Shown here: positions 9,037-17,799 of the stretch, piece by piece
Layout: each line of letters begins with the position of its first letter
Position numbering within the stretch: the stretch's first letter is position 1
Assembly (NCBI GenBank): GCA_964518905.1
Contig: CAZFJL010000014.1
Location: forward strand, 21,363-85,362
Direction of reading: 5' to 3'
DNA length: 64,000 bases
DNA from: RDYZ01 sp964518905
GTDB lineage: Bacteria > Cyanobacteriota > Cyanobacteriia > Cyanobacteriales > Geitlerinemataceae
Notes under the pieces: generated by a model
Told to the model about the DNA's origin: nothing
Database searches by the model: none
The model's input: the letters and a program-made list of their open reading frames with translations, nothing else
Made by a program: the position numbers and the translations under genes

Positions 9037-9397
9037 GAGCATCGACCCAGACGATCGGGCGTTGCTGAGGATGGATTTTTTGGCTTTCTTCGCGGACGAT
9101 CGACTGTAACTGGGACGGGTCGAAGTAGTACACAAAACGCTCACGCAGCCGATCAACACGACCTTCGCGCTCTAGCACCTCAGCTTCGAGCTGGGCGAGA
9201 TTGGCGTTTCGAGGGGTACGTTCCGGCACGATCTGTACGAGAGCGCCGATCGCCATGACAGATACGACGACGTTAAAACCAATCTGAAGCCCGCTCTCCC
9301 ACCACCCAGAACCGGATGGAGATGGACTGAGTTTCGCGGCGGGCGATCGATGGGCGGGTTTGCGCGTCGAAGCTCGAAAAATGGGGGTGGGTTGCAT
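9032..9397 (-). CDS. Small single-span protein with coiled-coil-like tail (FtsB/DivIC-like topology)
   Basis: A 121-residue protein: a basic proline/serine-rich N-terminus (1-32), one membrane helix (about 36-58, LQIGFNVVVSVMAIGALVQIV), then a heptad-like stretch (NLAQLEAEVLEREGRVDRLRER) and a short C-terminal domain. This is the layout of FtsB/DivIC-type division proteins, and cyanobacteria have a conserved family of this kind. The similarity is in topology only, so a role in division is a guess. Its stop codon lies in an 8 bp tandem repeat. Confidence 0.65.
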   Translation of the reverse strand: MQPTPIFRASTRKPAHRSPAAKLSPSPSGSGWWESGLQIGFNVVVSVMAIGALVQIVPERTPRNANLAQLEAEVLEREGRVDRLRERFVYYFDPSQLQSIVREESQKIHPQQRPIVWVDAP

Positions 9398-9761
9398 CGT
9401 CAGACTCGAAAAAGGTGGCGATCGCGAGACGTCATGAAACCAGACGGAGACGAATGGCGTAGAATAGCGACTTTGGGCTCTATTTTACGCCGGAATATGG
9501 GTGAAATCCGCTGATTTAGGCGTGAATGTCATTTATTTTGCACGACAAAGCCGAGCTTAAGCCCGCACACACGGTTTCTTCTGCAATACGCCAGCCCCTA
9601 GATTCGTCAAACCGGAGACTGAGCGACAGACCGAGAAACACTGAGCATGAAAGCCAAGCTCGGCACATTTGGCACATTTAAGGGGCAGAGCCGATCGCTC
9701 AAACTGGCTGCGGATATCACGAGGATGACCGCAGCGATCCGATGCGAACGACTAATGCCAA
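9398..9761. other. Intergenic stretch, no gene seen
   Basis: 364 bp upstream of the single-span protein gene and downstream of psaM. I find no convincing coding frame or RNA gene; frames here read as shadow frames or low-quality sequence. Confidence 0.45.
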
Positions 9762-9857
9762 CTACTTATAGAGTGCGGTCGAAAGGCGGAAGGCGAGAAC
9801 ACCGGGAACCAAAGCGATCGCAAGGGCCACGAAAATTTGAGTGTCCGATAAAGCCAT
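9762..9857 (-). CDS. psaM: Photosystem I subunit XII, PsaM
   Basis: A 31-codon gene that standard length cut-offs miss. The product starts MALSDTQIFVALAIALVPG and ends in LAFRLSTALYK, which matches the PsaM family closely along its length. PsaM is a single-span thylakoid protein near the monomer interface of photosystem I, contacting PsaA/PsaB and helping trimer stability in cyanobacteria. The ATG is at 9855-9857 and the TAG at 9762-9764. It is monocistronic in appearance, with the TerC gene diverging from it 350 bp upstream. Confidence 0.95.
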   Translation of the reverse strand: MALSDTQIFVALAIALVPGVLAFRLSTALYK

Positions 9858-10209
9858 GACGTAAAACTCCGATTGTTATGAAGGTCTCGATCGTTCACCA
9901 CTGTCTGCGATCGGCCTAGGATTACGATCGGCCTGTAATAATATTTCACACAGGGATCAGCCCCGTTCAATCCGCTACACCGCTCGCCAGCGAGTTCGTT
10001 GGGTCGTAAAACCATCCGAATCCGTCCAAGCGCCATACGCTGGGGATCGCTTCATCTCATTCCATGAATTCTTCTACGCAGAATTCACATTGATCGAACC
10101 CAAACCCCTATCATGACTAGTAGCAGCGACGATCAAGCTATCCTTCCCTACATTTTTGATCGCCTGTGCGTTTTCCTTTGTTTGCAGCGGTTTCGGTGCT
10201 CCTTGATTC
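9858..10209. other. Divergent promoter region between psaM and the TerC gene
   Basis: 352 bp between two divergent starts. It must hold both promoters. I see no yybP-ykoY-like Mn2+ riboswitch structure upstream of the TerC gene, and no additional small gene. Confidence 0.5.
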
Positions 10210-10965
10210 ATGTTCGACTCTTTGGATTTTTCCCCTCACTTCAGTGTTGAATCGCTGTTGGTGCTTACTGTCCTCGTCGCGCTCGAAGCTGTTCTGTCGG
10301 CAGATAACGCCATTGCCCTAGCCTCGATCGCCAAGGGGCTCGACAATCGCGAGTTGCAGCGCCAAGCGCTCAATTTTGGGCTGCTAGTCGCCTATGTTTT
10401 GCGGGTGCTGCTGATTATCTCGGCGGCCTGGGTGATCCAGTTCTGGCAATTTGAGCTGGCTGGAGCGCTGTATCTACTCTGGCTCGTCGGTAGCTATTTC
10501 TTTAGTCATCGCTCCAATGAGGAAGAAAGTTCGGGTCGCCACTTTGATAATTTTTGGCAAGCTATTCCCCTGATTGCCTTTACCGATTTGGCCTTTTCCC
10601 TCGATAGCGTCACGACCGCGATCGCCGTATCGGATCAAATCTGGCTGATCCTGATGGGCGGCACGATCGGAGTGATCGCCCTGCGGTTTATGGCGGGGCT
10701 ATTTATTCGCTGGTTGCAGGAATATCGCCACCTGGAAGATGCCGGGTATGTGACGGTGGGGTTTGTGGGGCTGCGGCTGTTGGTGCGGACGATCAACGAG
10801 AACGTCGTGCCGCCGCAGTGGGTGACGATCTCGCTGGTTGTGCTTGTCTTCGTCTGGGGATTTTCAGTGCGTAATCCGGATGTCGTCGAGGAGCTAATCG
10901 AAAACTCGATCAGCTCGCCGAAGCTACCCACACCAGAGGAAGAGACGTCTCAAGCGTCGAAGTGA
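10210..10965 (+). CDS. TerC-family integral membrane protein
   Basis: A 251-residue protein with about seven membrane helices. The two acidic signature segments of the TerC family are present: EAVLSADNAIALA (about 26-38) and DLAFSLDSVTTAIAVS (about 124-139). Their aspartates are thought to form the metal path. TerC homologues export Mn2+ or other divalent metals, support metalation of exported enzymes in bacilli, and are needed for thylakoid assembly in plants. The substrate here is not fixed by sequence. The C-terminus is short, acidic and polar. It is divergent from psaM, and no tellurite-resistance genes are nearby, so a tellurite role is not supported. Confidence 0.9.
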   Translation: MFDSLDFSPHFSVESLLVLTVLVALEAVLSADNAIALASIAKGLDNRELQRQALNFGLLVAYVLRVLLIISAAWVIQFWQFELAGALYLLWLVGSYFFSHRSNEEESSGRHFDNFWQAIPLIAFTDLAFSLDSVTTAIAVSDQIWLILMGGTIGVIALRFMAGLFIRWLQEYRHLEDAGYVTVGFVGLRLLVRTINENVVPPQWVTISLVVLVFVWGFSVRNPDVVEELIENSISSPKLPTPEEETSQASK

Positions 10966-11069
10966 GCCAGCAGTGTTCACCAACCACCAGAGGATGCTTG
11001 AGCCAGGGACGGGCGATCGTGCGTAGCAGCTTACCGGGGTCGCGAAATTGGCGGGAATAGCGGGGTGGG

Positions 11070-11267
11070 CTAATCGATATTGGCGACACGAAAACCCATG
11101 ACGCATTCAAATTGTTGGGGCTGTTCGGCTAGGCGAGGGACGATCGCTTGGCCGCAATCGAGTTTGCCACGATGCCACCGTGGCTGGCCATGACCATCGG
11201 CCAGTAGGCAGGTTTCACAAATTTGGCACGGGGGAAGGACTTGATCGTCCATGACGATTACCAACAT
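11070..11267 (-). CDS. Small cysteine-containing protein, 65 aa
   Basis: The ATG at 11265-11267 is preceded by GGAGG at ideal spacing, so I take this start over in-frame upstream starts. The 65-residue product has CQICETC followed by single cysteines in KLDCGQ and FECVMG, a pattern that could bind zinc or an iron-sulfur centre. No family recognised. It converges with the TerC gene, about 105 bp between their stops. Confidence 0.65.
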   Translation of the reverse strand: MLVIVMDDQVLPPCQICETCLLADGHGQPRWHRGKLDCGQAIVPRLAEQPQQFECVMGFRVANID

Positions 11268-11562
11268 CAAACGCCTCCTAAATCTCGGGTCGAGTGCGAT
11301 CGTTGGGGCGAGGGGAGAATGATGAATTGAAAAGAACCGGGTGAACATTTAAGGTTGCACTTCTCCCATTCCCCGTTCCTATTGTAAGCAGGCGCGATCT
11401 CTTGTCCGCCTATTGCGAACATTTCGTCAACATGGCTCATCCATTTCTAGATCTCTAGATTTCTAGTCCCAGAAAATGAAAGTGCGTCACTTGACCAATC
11501 AAACCGCCATGCTGCTACGACTGCCAGTCGCCCAGAAACTTTAGACCGCGACAGATCTGGTG

Positions 11563-13947
11563 TCATGGAGCGTATGGAATTTTGCGATCGCTCACATCGA
11601 TCGGCTGAGAGGTCTGTAGGGTGACCTGAAGGGTCGGCGTGAACAGATTGGGGTTGCTTGTGGAAAATTCAAACCCGTACATGCGATCGGGAAACTCGCC
11701 CCGAAACCACGACTGGATCTCGCGCTGGGTTTCGGGAAACGGCGAAAGTAAGATTCCACTGGTGGCATTTTCGGGGAGTATCCGATAGGTCGAGGCTTCA
11801 CCGGCGCTGTTCCAGAGGGTGAGCTGAACGGGCGGTACGCGGAAGAATAGTTTAATGAGGTGTCCCCAAAGGGAGTAGCGCAGGCGTACAGCGGCGCGGA
11901 CGATCGCCCCTTGGGGCGTGACGATGCTGGTTGGCTGGTTCCAACTGATAGAGAGCGGGCGTTCGAGTTCGGGGGGGCTGCACCGATCGCGATCGCGTGG
12001 CGTGAGGGCGAGGAAATCGGCGAGGGGGGACTCCGGATCGGCGTCTGGAACAAGTGGGGCGGGTAAATCTGGGGCAATTTCGTAGGTACACCAGATCTGC
12101 AAATAGGTCGCGGGCGCGTCGAAGAAGGGGTGGTGTCCGTCGGTGAGGCCAAAGCGGTAGAGCAGCAGATCGCGCGGGTTTTGTTGGAGGGCGTCGCGGT
12201 TGAGCCGATCGAGGTATTGCGTATAGGCGAGGCGGGTGGGAACCACGGGGAGTGGCTGCCAGTTGAGGTCATTGGCAGCGATGATTGTGGTTTTATCCGG
12301 TAGTACTTCGACGCTTCGATCGCCGATCGCCTGACGTATCGCAGCGGGAAATTGTAGCGGTGCGAGATTCGCCAGACTTTTTTGCTCTAGGGAATCTTGC
12401 AAACGCTGCGGACGTAGCAGCGCCCCGGCTTTGATGCGAACTCGATCGGGCGCAAACACTCGCAGGCGATCGGTGGGATAGTCTTCGACCTGGACGTAGT
12501 ACATGTACGACCATAGGCAAAATACGAGGGTTAGCAGATGGACAACGCTACCGACTTTACGTAGGGCTGATGAGCGCCAGGTGCTGATCGCGATCGCCAG
12601 CAAAAACGGCATGGTGAAAATAAAGATTAAGACATCATCGCCGCGCACGGTCAGGCTGCGATCGACCAGGGTAAAAAAGATGGGAAAGATGGCGATCGCC
12701 ACTGCCGGATTGCCCAACGGTACGGCGATCGCGATCGCTGTGAAGAGCCCGATCATTTCGAGCACGATCAGCCGCAATTCAAGGGGAGATCCGCCATATT
12801 CCATCCCCGCAGGCAAGGTATCGAGGCGATCGGTCAGCGCGGCAAAATACCCCTGAAGATAGCCGCTAAATCCGACGATCGCCTCGCTCGGCGCTTGGGT
12901 CACGGCGCTGCTATAGCCCGAGGCCAGTTCGAGGTGACCGCGCAGGTAAGCGGCCAGCGAGGGTTCTGTAAAATAGGCCAGATAAATCAGGCCAGAACCA
13001 AAAACCAAACAGGCTCCCAACTCGGCCAGTGCATTATGGCCACGATACGAAGTTTGATCCAAGCGTTGAATCATCTGACCCAGCTTGGGAACTAGAGCGT
13101 AGATCAACGTGGCACGGCGCAATAAACGCGGCATCAGGCCATAGCCGATCGTCACCGAGATACCAATAACGAGCAGTAAGCGCCACACAAGATCGCCACT
13201 TCCTTGCGTCAGACTGAGAAAAGCGATCGCCCCAAATGTCAGCACCGTTTCGAGCAGTGTGAGGGCAATATCCGTCACCGTTGCAAAACTGGGGGTCGCG
13301 CTCCAGCGTTGGCCACTCCGTATGCCGAGAAAGAGCAACAGGCTAACGATCGCCGCGATCCCGATCGCCGTATTGGCATTGAAGAAAACGCCCGCCGCTG
13401 CCCCGAGTCCGATCGGCCAATAGCGCCGATCGTCCGCCCAAATTTCAGTCAGCGAGAGCAATAACAGCCAAATAAAAATGATCTGTGATTCGGTTTGGAG
13501 GGCGGGGTAAATCTCGGCGATCGTATACGGAAACAGTAGGCTAATCGCCAGAGTGATGCGGGTGAGGTGATCGTTAAGCCTTGCTAGCTTGAGCAGAGCG
13601 ACGACGATCAGCAACAGGTGAATACCCAGGCGAACCACAAACACCGTATCGAAGTTATCGCCGACGATCGCACCGCGCAACCAATAGCCCAGCGAGCCAT
13701 AAAACGAAACTGCATCACGACCAAAAATCGCGCCATTTAAGTCGAGCTGACTTAGGCGATATTGCCATGCGGTGTCCGCTCCCGGCGTGATCGGCTCGGG
13801 TAGCGGGATAAAGGCGATCGTTAGGTAGACGATCGCGATCGCGATCCCGAGGGTCAAACTCGCAGTTTTCCACGATCGCCTCGCCCAGCGGGAGGCGTCA
13901 CGCCAGCCTTGACGCAGAAGTTGCAGGGGATTGGAAGATTGGTACAT
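11563..13947 (-). CDS. Large polytopic membrane protein, possible GT-C-type enzyme
   Basis: A 794-residue protein with about twelve membrane helices in the first 480 residues and a roughly 300-residue soluble C-terminal part. The layout resembles lipid-linked-sugar-dependent (GT-C) transferases, with an early acidic loop (EPITPGADTAWQYRL) after helix 1, but the DD/DE motif of that superfamily is not clear. The soluble part carries a tyrosine/tryptophan-rich beta-like region and should face the periplasm or lumen. I do not recognise the family. The gene upstream (14164-16362) is also a large multi-span protein on the same strand, 216 bp away; the two may form one cell-surface glycan unit. Confidence 0.7.
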   Translation of the reverse strand: MYQSSNPLQLLRQGWRDASRWARRSWKTASLTLGIAIAIVYLTIAFIPLPEPITPGADTAWQYRLSQLDLNGAIFGRDAVSFYGSLGYWLRGAIVGDNFDTVFVVRLGIHLLLIVVALLKLARLNDHLTRITLAISLLFPYTIAEIYPALQTESQIIFIWLLLLSLTEIWADDRRYWPIGLGAAAGVFFNANTAIGIAAIVSLLLFLGIRSGQRWSATPSFATVTDIALTLLETVLTFGAIAFLSLTQGSGDLVWRLLLVIGISVTIGYGLMPRLLRRATLIYALVPKLGQMIQRLDQTSYRGHNALAELGACLVFGSGLIYLAYFTEPSLAAYLRGHLELASGYSSAVTQAPSEAIVGFSGYLQGYFAALTDRLDTLPAGMEYGGSPLELRLIVLEMIGLFTAIAIAVPLGNPAVAIAIFPIFFTLVDRSLTVRGDDVLIFIFTMPFLLAIAISTWRSSALRKVGSVVHLLTLVFCLWSYMYYVQVEDYPTDRLRVFAPDRVRIKAGALLRPQRLQDSLEQKSLANLAPLQFPAAIRQAIGDRSVEVLPDKTTIIAANDLNWQPLPVVPTRLAYTQYLDRLNRDALQQNPRDLLLYRFGLTDGHHPFFDAPATYLQIWCTYEIAPDLPAPLVPDADPESPLADFLALTPRDRDRCSPPELERPLSISWNQPTSIVTPQGAIVRAAVRLRYSLWGHLIKLFFRVPPVQLTLWNSAGEASTYRILPENATSGILLSPFPETQREIQSWFRGEFPDRMYGFEFSTSNPNLFTPTLQVTLQTSQPIDVSDRKIPYAP

Positions 13948-14163
13948 TCAGACTAGTAGCCGGAACACCGACAATTTAAAATCAACGCCAATGCGTTAGA
14001 TTCTGGAATCCCACCAGTCCATCAGCATTGCTTGCTCACAAGCCGACTCAATGACGGACTCGGAAAGGAGCGTATCAGAAGATTTACGTATGATCACACG
14101 GATCGATGGTTGCTCGTCGTGTGTGCGCGATGGACTTACTTAGGTTAAATCACGCATCGGGTG

Positions 14164-16362
14164 CTAAAGTTTCGGGCGGAGAATCTGACGCCATCGCTCC
14201 ACGACATAGGACAAACCGGCGGTGATGATCAGCCACAGCAGCGGCCACAGGGGACGCAGGTAGCGATCGCCTGCCCCCACCGGCCAGCTCGTCACATCAA
14301 TATAGGCGATCGTCACGATCCGACAGGCGATCGCGACGATGACGATCGCCACCAAGCTTAAGGGAATCGCAACGGGTACATCGGTCGATGGGTTTCGCGC
14401 TGAGGTTTGGGATGGGTTTGAACTGACACGATTGCGCGAGTCGTTTGATCGGCGCGATCGGCGATCAATGGGCAAGCTTGCGCCCGTCGTCCCCAAAAAT
14501 TGCCCCAGTTGCATCCCGCTCTCGATCGCAATTCCCAACACGCTCAAGCCGATCAAAATGGGAAATATCAGACGATAAATATCAGCGCCGACGCGAATCG
14601 CAGCATCTTTGCGCTGATGTTCGGGGCGCGATCGCTGGGTGACAAACTCCGCAGGCTCGCCGATGATCGCTTCGTAATAGCGCTGTCGCAGGGCGATCGT
14701 CTCGGTATCCTGATCCACATCCAGCTTCAGCACAATCGCCGTTCGCCACAGTTGGCGCGTCAGTTGTCCCATACTGCCCAGCCAGCGCGGGATCGTCTGC
14801 CAGCGCAAGGCCGGAACCATGCCCCACAGCCCCGATCGACAGCGCAACGCCCCGTCATCACAGGCCGCGTTAATCTCCGCTGCCAGTTGCCGATAGAATG
14901 CCGCCGCGCGATCGGGCGACTCGTAATAGCCCGCCGCCGCCACCGCATCGCGCAGCGCCCAAAAGAAAAACCCCCCGGCGTAGTCGTCGCAAATCCCCTC
15001 GGCGCAGGATTGCGATCGCCAGCCGGTATTCGGCGGGACTTCGAGGGCGGGGCGTAACTCGCGAAAGGCGGGGCTTTGGCCGTAGATCGCTGCGCGGGCA
15101 GAGGCCGGGACGGGGACGATCGCCGCTGTATCGAAATCGGCGAATTTATCCGGGGTTTTGCGGGGCGCGTTTTTGAGGTTTGAACGGCTTGGATCGGATT
15201 TCTCAGAGGTGTCTAAGGTTTTTGAAGAGTCGGAAGGATTAGAAGTATTCGATGAACTCTCGACCCGAGATAAAGCGCTGTAGGCCGCTGCAAATTCCGG
15301 CGTTTTAAAGTCAGAGGTGGCGAAAATACCGAAGTTCGCGGCATTGCTCCAACAAATTCCGAGAGTCAGGATCACCACAGGCGCGATCGTCAGTCCCACA
15401 CCGATCAGCACCTCACGGGCGATCGCAATCAGGTTTATTTGTTTTATGTTCTCTAACGCTTGACCTGAATTTTGAAGATCAGCGCTGGATCGTTCAGCTT
15501 GGTTAAACTTCTCCGATTCCAAAAAATCTGGCGACGGCAAGATTACGCCGTTTAACTGCGCCTCAAGCTGCGCTTCGATCTCGCGCTCGATCCGATCCTG
15601 ACGATCGGCCTCGGCTTCGATCCGATCGCGATAGTCCGCCTCTAGCCGATCGCGTTTCGCCCGTCGCAACGCCTCGCGCTGCGCCTGATAGCGCCGCCAC
15701 GCCACACTCGCCCAAACCAACGCGATCGGCGGAACCAGCAACACCCCCTCCGGTCGCGTATTCCACAGCACCGCCAGCGCCGCGCCACCGCCCAGCGCCC
15801 CCAGCCAAAACCGCAGGCCGCGACATTCCATCACCGCGATCGCGCAACCCAGCCACACCGCCATTAGCGGCAAATACAGCACCTCTTGCAGCGTTTGGCG
15901 ATTCCAATGAAACGAAAACGGCGCGAGCGCGTACAGCCCGAAACACAGGGTCGCAACACGCGGACGGCGATAGACCGCGCCGACGATCGCCGCGAGGAAC
16001 GCCCCCCCCGCGAGATACATCGCCTCTTGCCACAGTCGCAGCGGCACACCGATCCAGTGCGCCAAGGCGATCGCAAACGGGTAGCCCGGTTGGCGCAGCA
16101 GCGCGAAGGCGTCGTAGGTGGTGTCGTGGTTGACGAGGTTGGTCGCGAGGATGACGTAGCGCAAATTGTCGCGATCGGCGTCGAGGGCGCGGATCGGCAA
16201 GTGCGACACGAGCCAGAGTTTCAGGCCGATCAGCAGTAGCGCGATCGCGATCCAGCGCCACAGTCGCGGGCGATCGTCTACCGGTGGCCGCACGCGCCAA
16301 TCGTTCAGCCCTGCGTCCGGTGCGATCGGCTCACTGGGCCAGCGTTTATCTTGAGGGTTCAT
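14164..16362 (-). CDS. GT-C-like (glycosyltransferase family 39-type) membrane protein
   Basis: A 732-residue polytopic protein. After a first helix (about 35-53), the loop LPIRALDADRDNLRYVILATN contains closely spaced acidic residues, where GT-C enzymes carry their catalytic acid. Then come YDAFALLRQPGYPF and about eight helices typical of dolichyl/undecaprenyl-phosphate-sugar transferases. A charged insertion rich in D/R/E (about 225-275) and a Ser/Thr/Pro-rich loop (about 360-405) interrupt the helices. The likely role is transfer of a sugar from a polyprenyl phosphate to a surface glycan or protein, inferred from fold only. The GC content is high with dense HIP1 sites. Confidence 0.75.
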   Translation of the reverse strand: MNPQDKRWPSEPIAPDAGLNDWRVRPPVDDRPRLWRWIAIALLLIGLKLWLVSHLPIRALDADRDNLRYVILATNLVNHDTTYDAFALLRQPGYPFAIALAHWIGVPLRLWQEAMYLAGGAFLAAIVGAVYRRPRVATLCFGLYALAPFSFHWNRQTLQEVLYLPLMAVWLGCAIAVMECRGLRFWLGALGGGAALAVLWNTRPEGVLLVPPIALVWASVAWRRYQAQREALRRAKRDRLEADYRDRIEAEADRQDRIEREIEAQLEAQLNGVILPSPDFLESEKFNQAERSSADLQNSGQALENIKQINLIAIAREVLIGVGLTIAPVVILTLGICWSNAANFGIFATSDFKTPEFAAAYSALSRVESSSNTSNPSDSSKTLDTSEKSDPSRSNLKNAPRKTPDKFADFDTAAIVPVPASARAAIYGQSPAFRELRPALEVPPNTGWRSQSCAEGICDDYAGGFFFWALRDAVAAAGYYESPDRAAAFYRQLAAEINAACDDGALRCRSGLWGMVPALRWQTIPRWLGSMGQLTRQLWRTAIVLKLDVDQDTETIALRQRYYEAIIGEPAEFVTQRSRPEHQRKDAAIRVGADIYRLIFPILIGLSVLGIAIESGMQLGQFLGTTGASLPIDRRSRRSNDSRNRVSSNPSQTSARNPSTDVPVAIPLSLVAIVIVAIACRIVTIAYIDVTSWPVGAGDRYLRPLWPLLWLIITAGLSYVVERWRQILRPKL

Positions 16363-16378
16363 CGTTACTCGATCGGCC

Positions 16379-16430
16379 TATAGCAAAAAACGACTGGGTA
16401 GGACTCATCAAAAAAACGAGAGCACTGAGC
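16379..16430 (+). repeat. TATAGC-family repeat, partial copy
   Basis: Begins TATAGCAAAAAACGACTGGG and runs to GAGAGCACTGAGC. The same order of blocks (TATAGCAAAAAACGA, TAGGAC, GAGAGCACTGAGC) recurs at 51960-52019 and, inverted, at 33088-33204. The second half is missing or decayed here. Confidence 0.7.
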
Positions 16431-16496
16431 ATATCGTTAAGTGTCGCCTTGGCGAAGCAAATAGCGCGGTCTTGGGAAATTCCCCGCCAACTATGG

Positions 16497-17357
16497 CTAA
16501 TCTGTTTTCTCTAAAGACTTTAACTGTTGCTTTGCCTGCTGCCAAATCGCCTCGATCTCTGCTAACGAATACTCCGAAATTGGCCGATCGTACGCCGCCT
16601 CCACCTTAGAAAAACGCTGCACAAACCGTTGATTTGTGCCATGCAGCGCCGCCTCCGGATCGAGACCGTACCACCGCGCCAAATTGACGATCGTAAACAA
16701 CAAATCCCCCAGTTCCTCCTGCTGTCGCGCCTGGGATTCACCCTCGATCGCCGCGTGCCACTCGTCCAACTCCTCGTGAAACTTCTCCCACACTCCATCC
16801 ACATCCTCCCACTCGAACCCCACCGTCGCCGCCTTGCGCGAAATTTTCATTGCAGCCGTCAACGGTGGCAGCGTCCGGGCATAGCGATCGAGCTTGGGTG
16901 ACGTCTCAAGGGCTGGGCTTGAATCTGAACTGTCTTTCGCCGCCTTTTCCGCCGCTTTGATCTGCTCCCACTGTTCCCGCACGCGATCGGGCGTATCCGC
17001 CACCCCATCCCCAAACAGCTCACCAAATACATGCGGATGACGCCGAATCAGCTTATCGGCGATCCCATGCGCCACGTCCCCCAAATCAAACTGCCCCGCC
17101 TCGCTGGCGATCTGCGCTTGCAGCAACACCTGCAAGAGTAAATCCCCCAACTCCTCCGCAATCTCCGCCTGATCACCGCGACGCAGCGCATCCACCGTCT
17201 CATACGCCTCTTCGATCACGTAGGGGATCAGTGATTGTGGTGTTTGCTCCAGATCCCAAGGACAGCCGCCATCGGGATCGCGCAGCTTGGCCACCACTTC
17301 GATAACACGTTGTAAAGCCTTAAGGGTTGTCGGAGAATCGGAGAAATTCATATCCAT
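16497..17357 (-). CDS. mazG: Nucleoside triphosphate pyrophosphohydrolase MazG
   Basis: A 286-residue protein with two MazG folds. The first has EEAYETVDALRRGDQAEIAEELGDLLLQ (residues about 51-78) with the E-x3-E-x12-E-x2-D metal-binding pattern, and the second has EELGDLLFTIVNLARWYG (about 215-232). The enzyme hydrolyses canonical and aberrant NTPs to NMP plus pyrophosphate and cleans the nucleotide pool. A serine/alanine-rich linker near residues 138-150 separates the domains more than in E. coli MazG. It is divergent from sqdB across 440 bp. Confidence 0.95.
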   Translation of the reverse strand: MDMNFSDSPTTLKALQRVIEVVAKLRDPDGGCPWDLEQTPQSLIPYVIEEAYETVDALRRGDQAEIAEELGDLLLQVLLQAQIASEAGQFDLGDVAHGIADKLIRRHPHVFGELFGDGVADTPDRVREQWEQIKAAEKAAKDSSDSSPALETSPKLDRYARTLPPLTAAMKISRKAATVGFEWEDVDGVWEKFHEELDEWHAAIEGESQARQQEELGDLLFTIVNLARWYGLDPEAALHGTNQRFVQRFSKVEAAYDRPISEYSLAEIEAIWQQAKQQLKSLEKTD

Positions 17358-17799
17358 GGAGCTCAGTACGGGGGCAACAGTTGTAGAGCGTATCGAAAAT
17401 CAGGGCGATGAAGGGAGAAATCGAGGCAGAGACGGCTTGCCGAGCTTGCGAGATTGATGGACATGGGTAGTATTTCAAACAGAAGGATGCTCGGCTTTAA
17501 AACCGTCAAAGCTTATGGGTTCTGGCTTCGGGTATCCTTTGGAGTCATCAACGATCGCACGATCGGCAAGACTTAACAGCGCCTTAACCCCCCGATCTGG
17601 CACAATCCAAGGCGTGATCCCCCCGACGAGCCGATCGCTTTAAACTTGCACGATTCTCTAGGATTCAAGCAGGATTTCAGTCAGCCTCGCTCGGCATAGC
17701 GTCAGAGAATCATCTCAACGAGCCACGAAGCGTACAAACGTGGCAACGCGTCCCAAACCTGGTAGATTTAGCGAGTATCGGCAAGGAAAAGTTCAGAAT
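17358..17799. other. Divergent mazG / sqdB intergenic region
   Basis: 442 bp. An open frame runs 20 codons upstream of the chosen sqdB start but has no family similarity. I see no RNA gene or strong inverted repeat; the region should hold both promoters. Confidence 0.45.

Noticed and set aside
10036..10209. Mn2+ (yybP-ykoY) riboswitch before the TerC gene
   Set aside because: I could not find the paired conserved loops of that motif.
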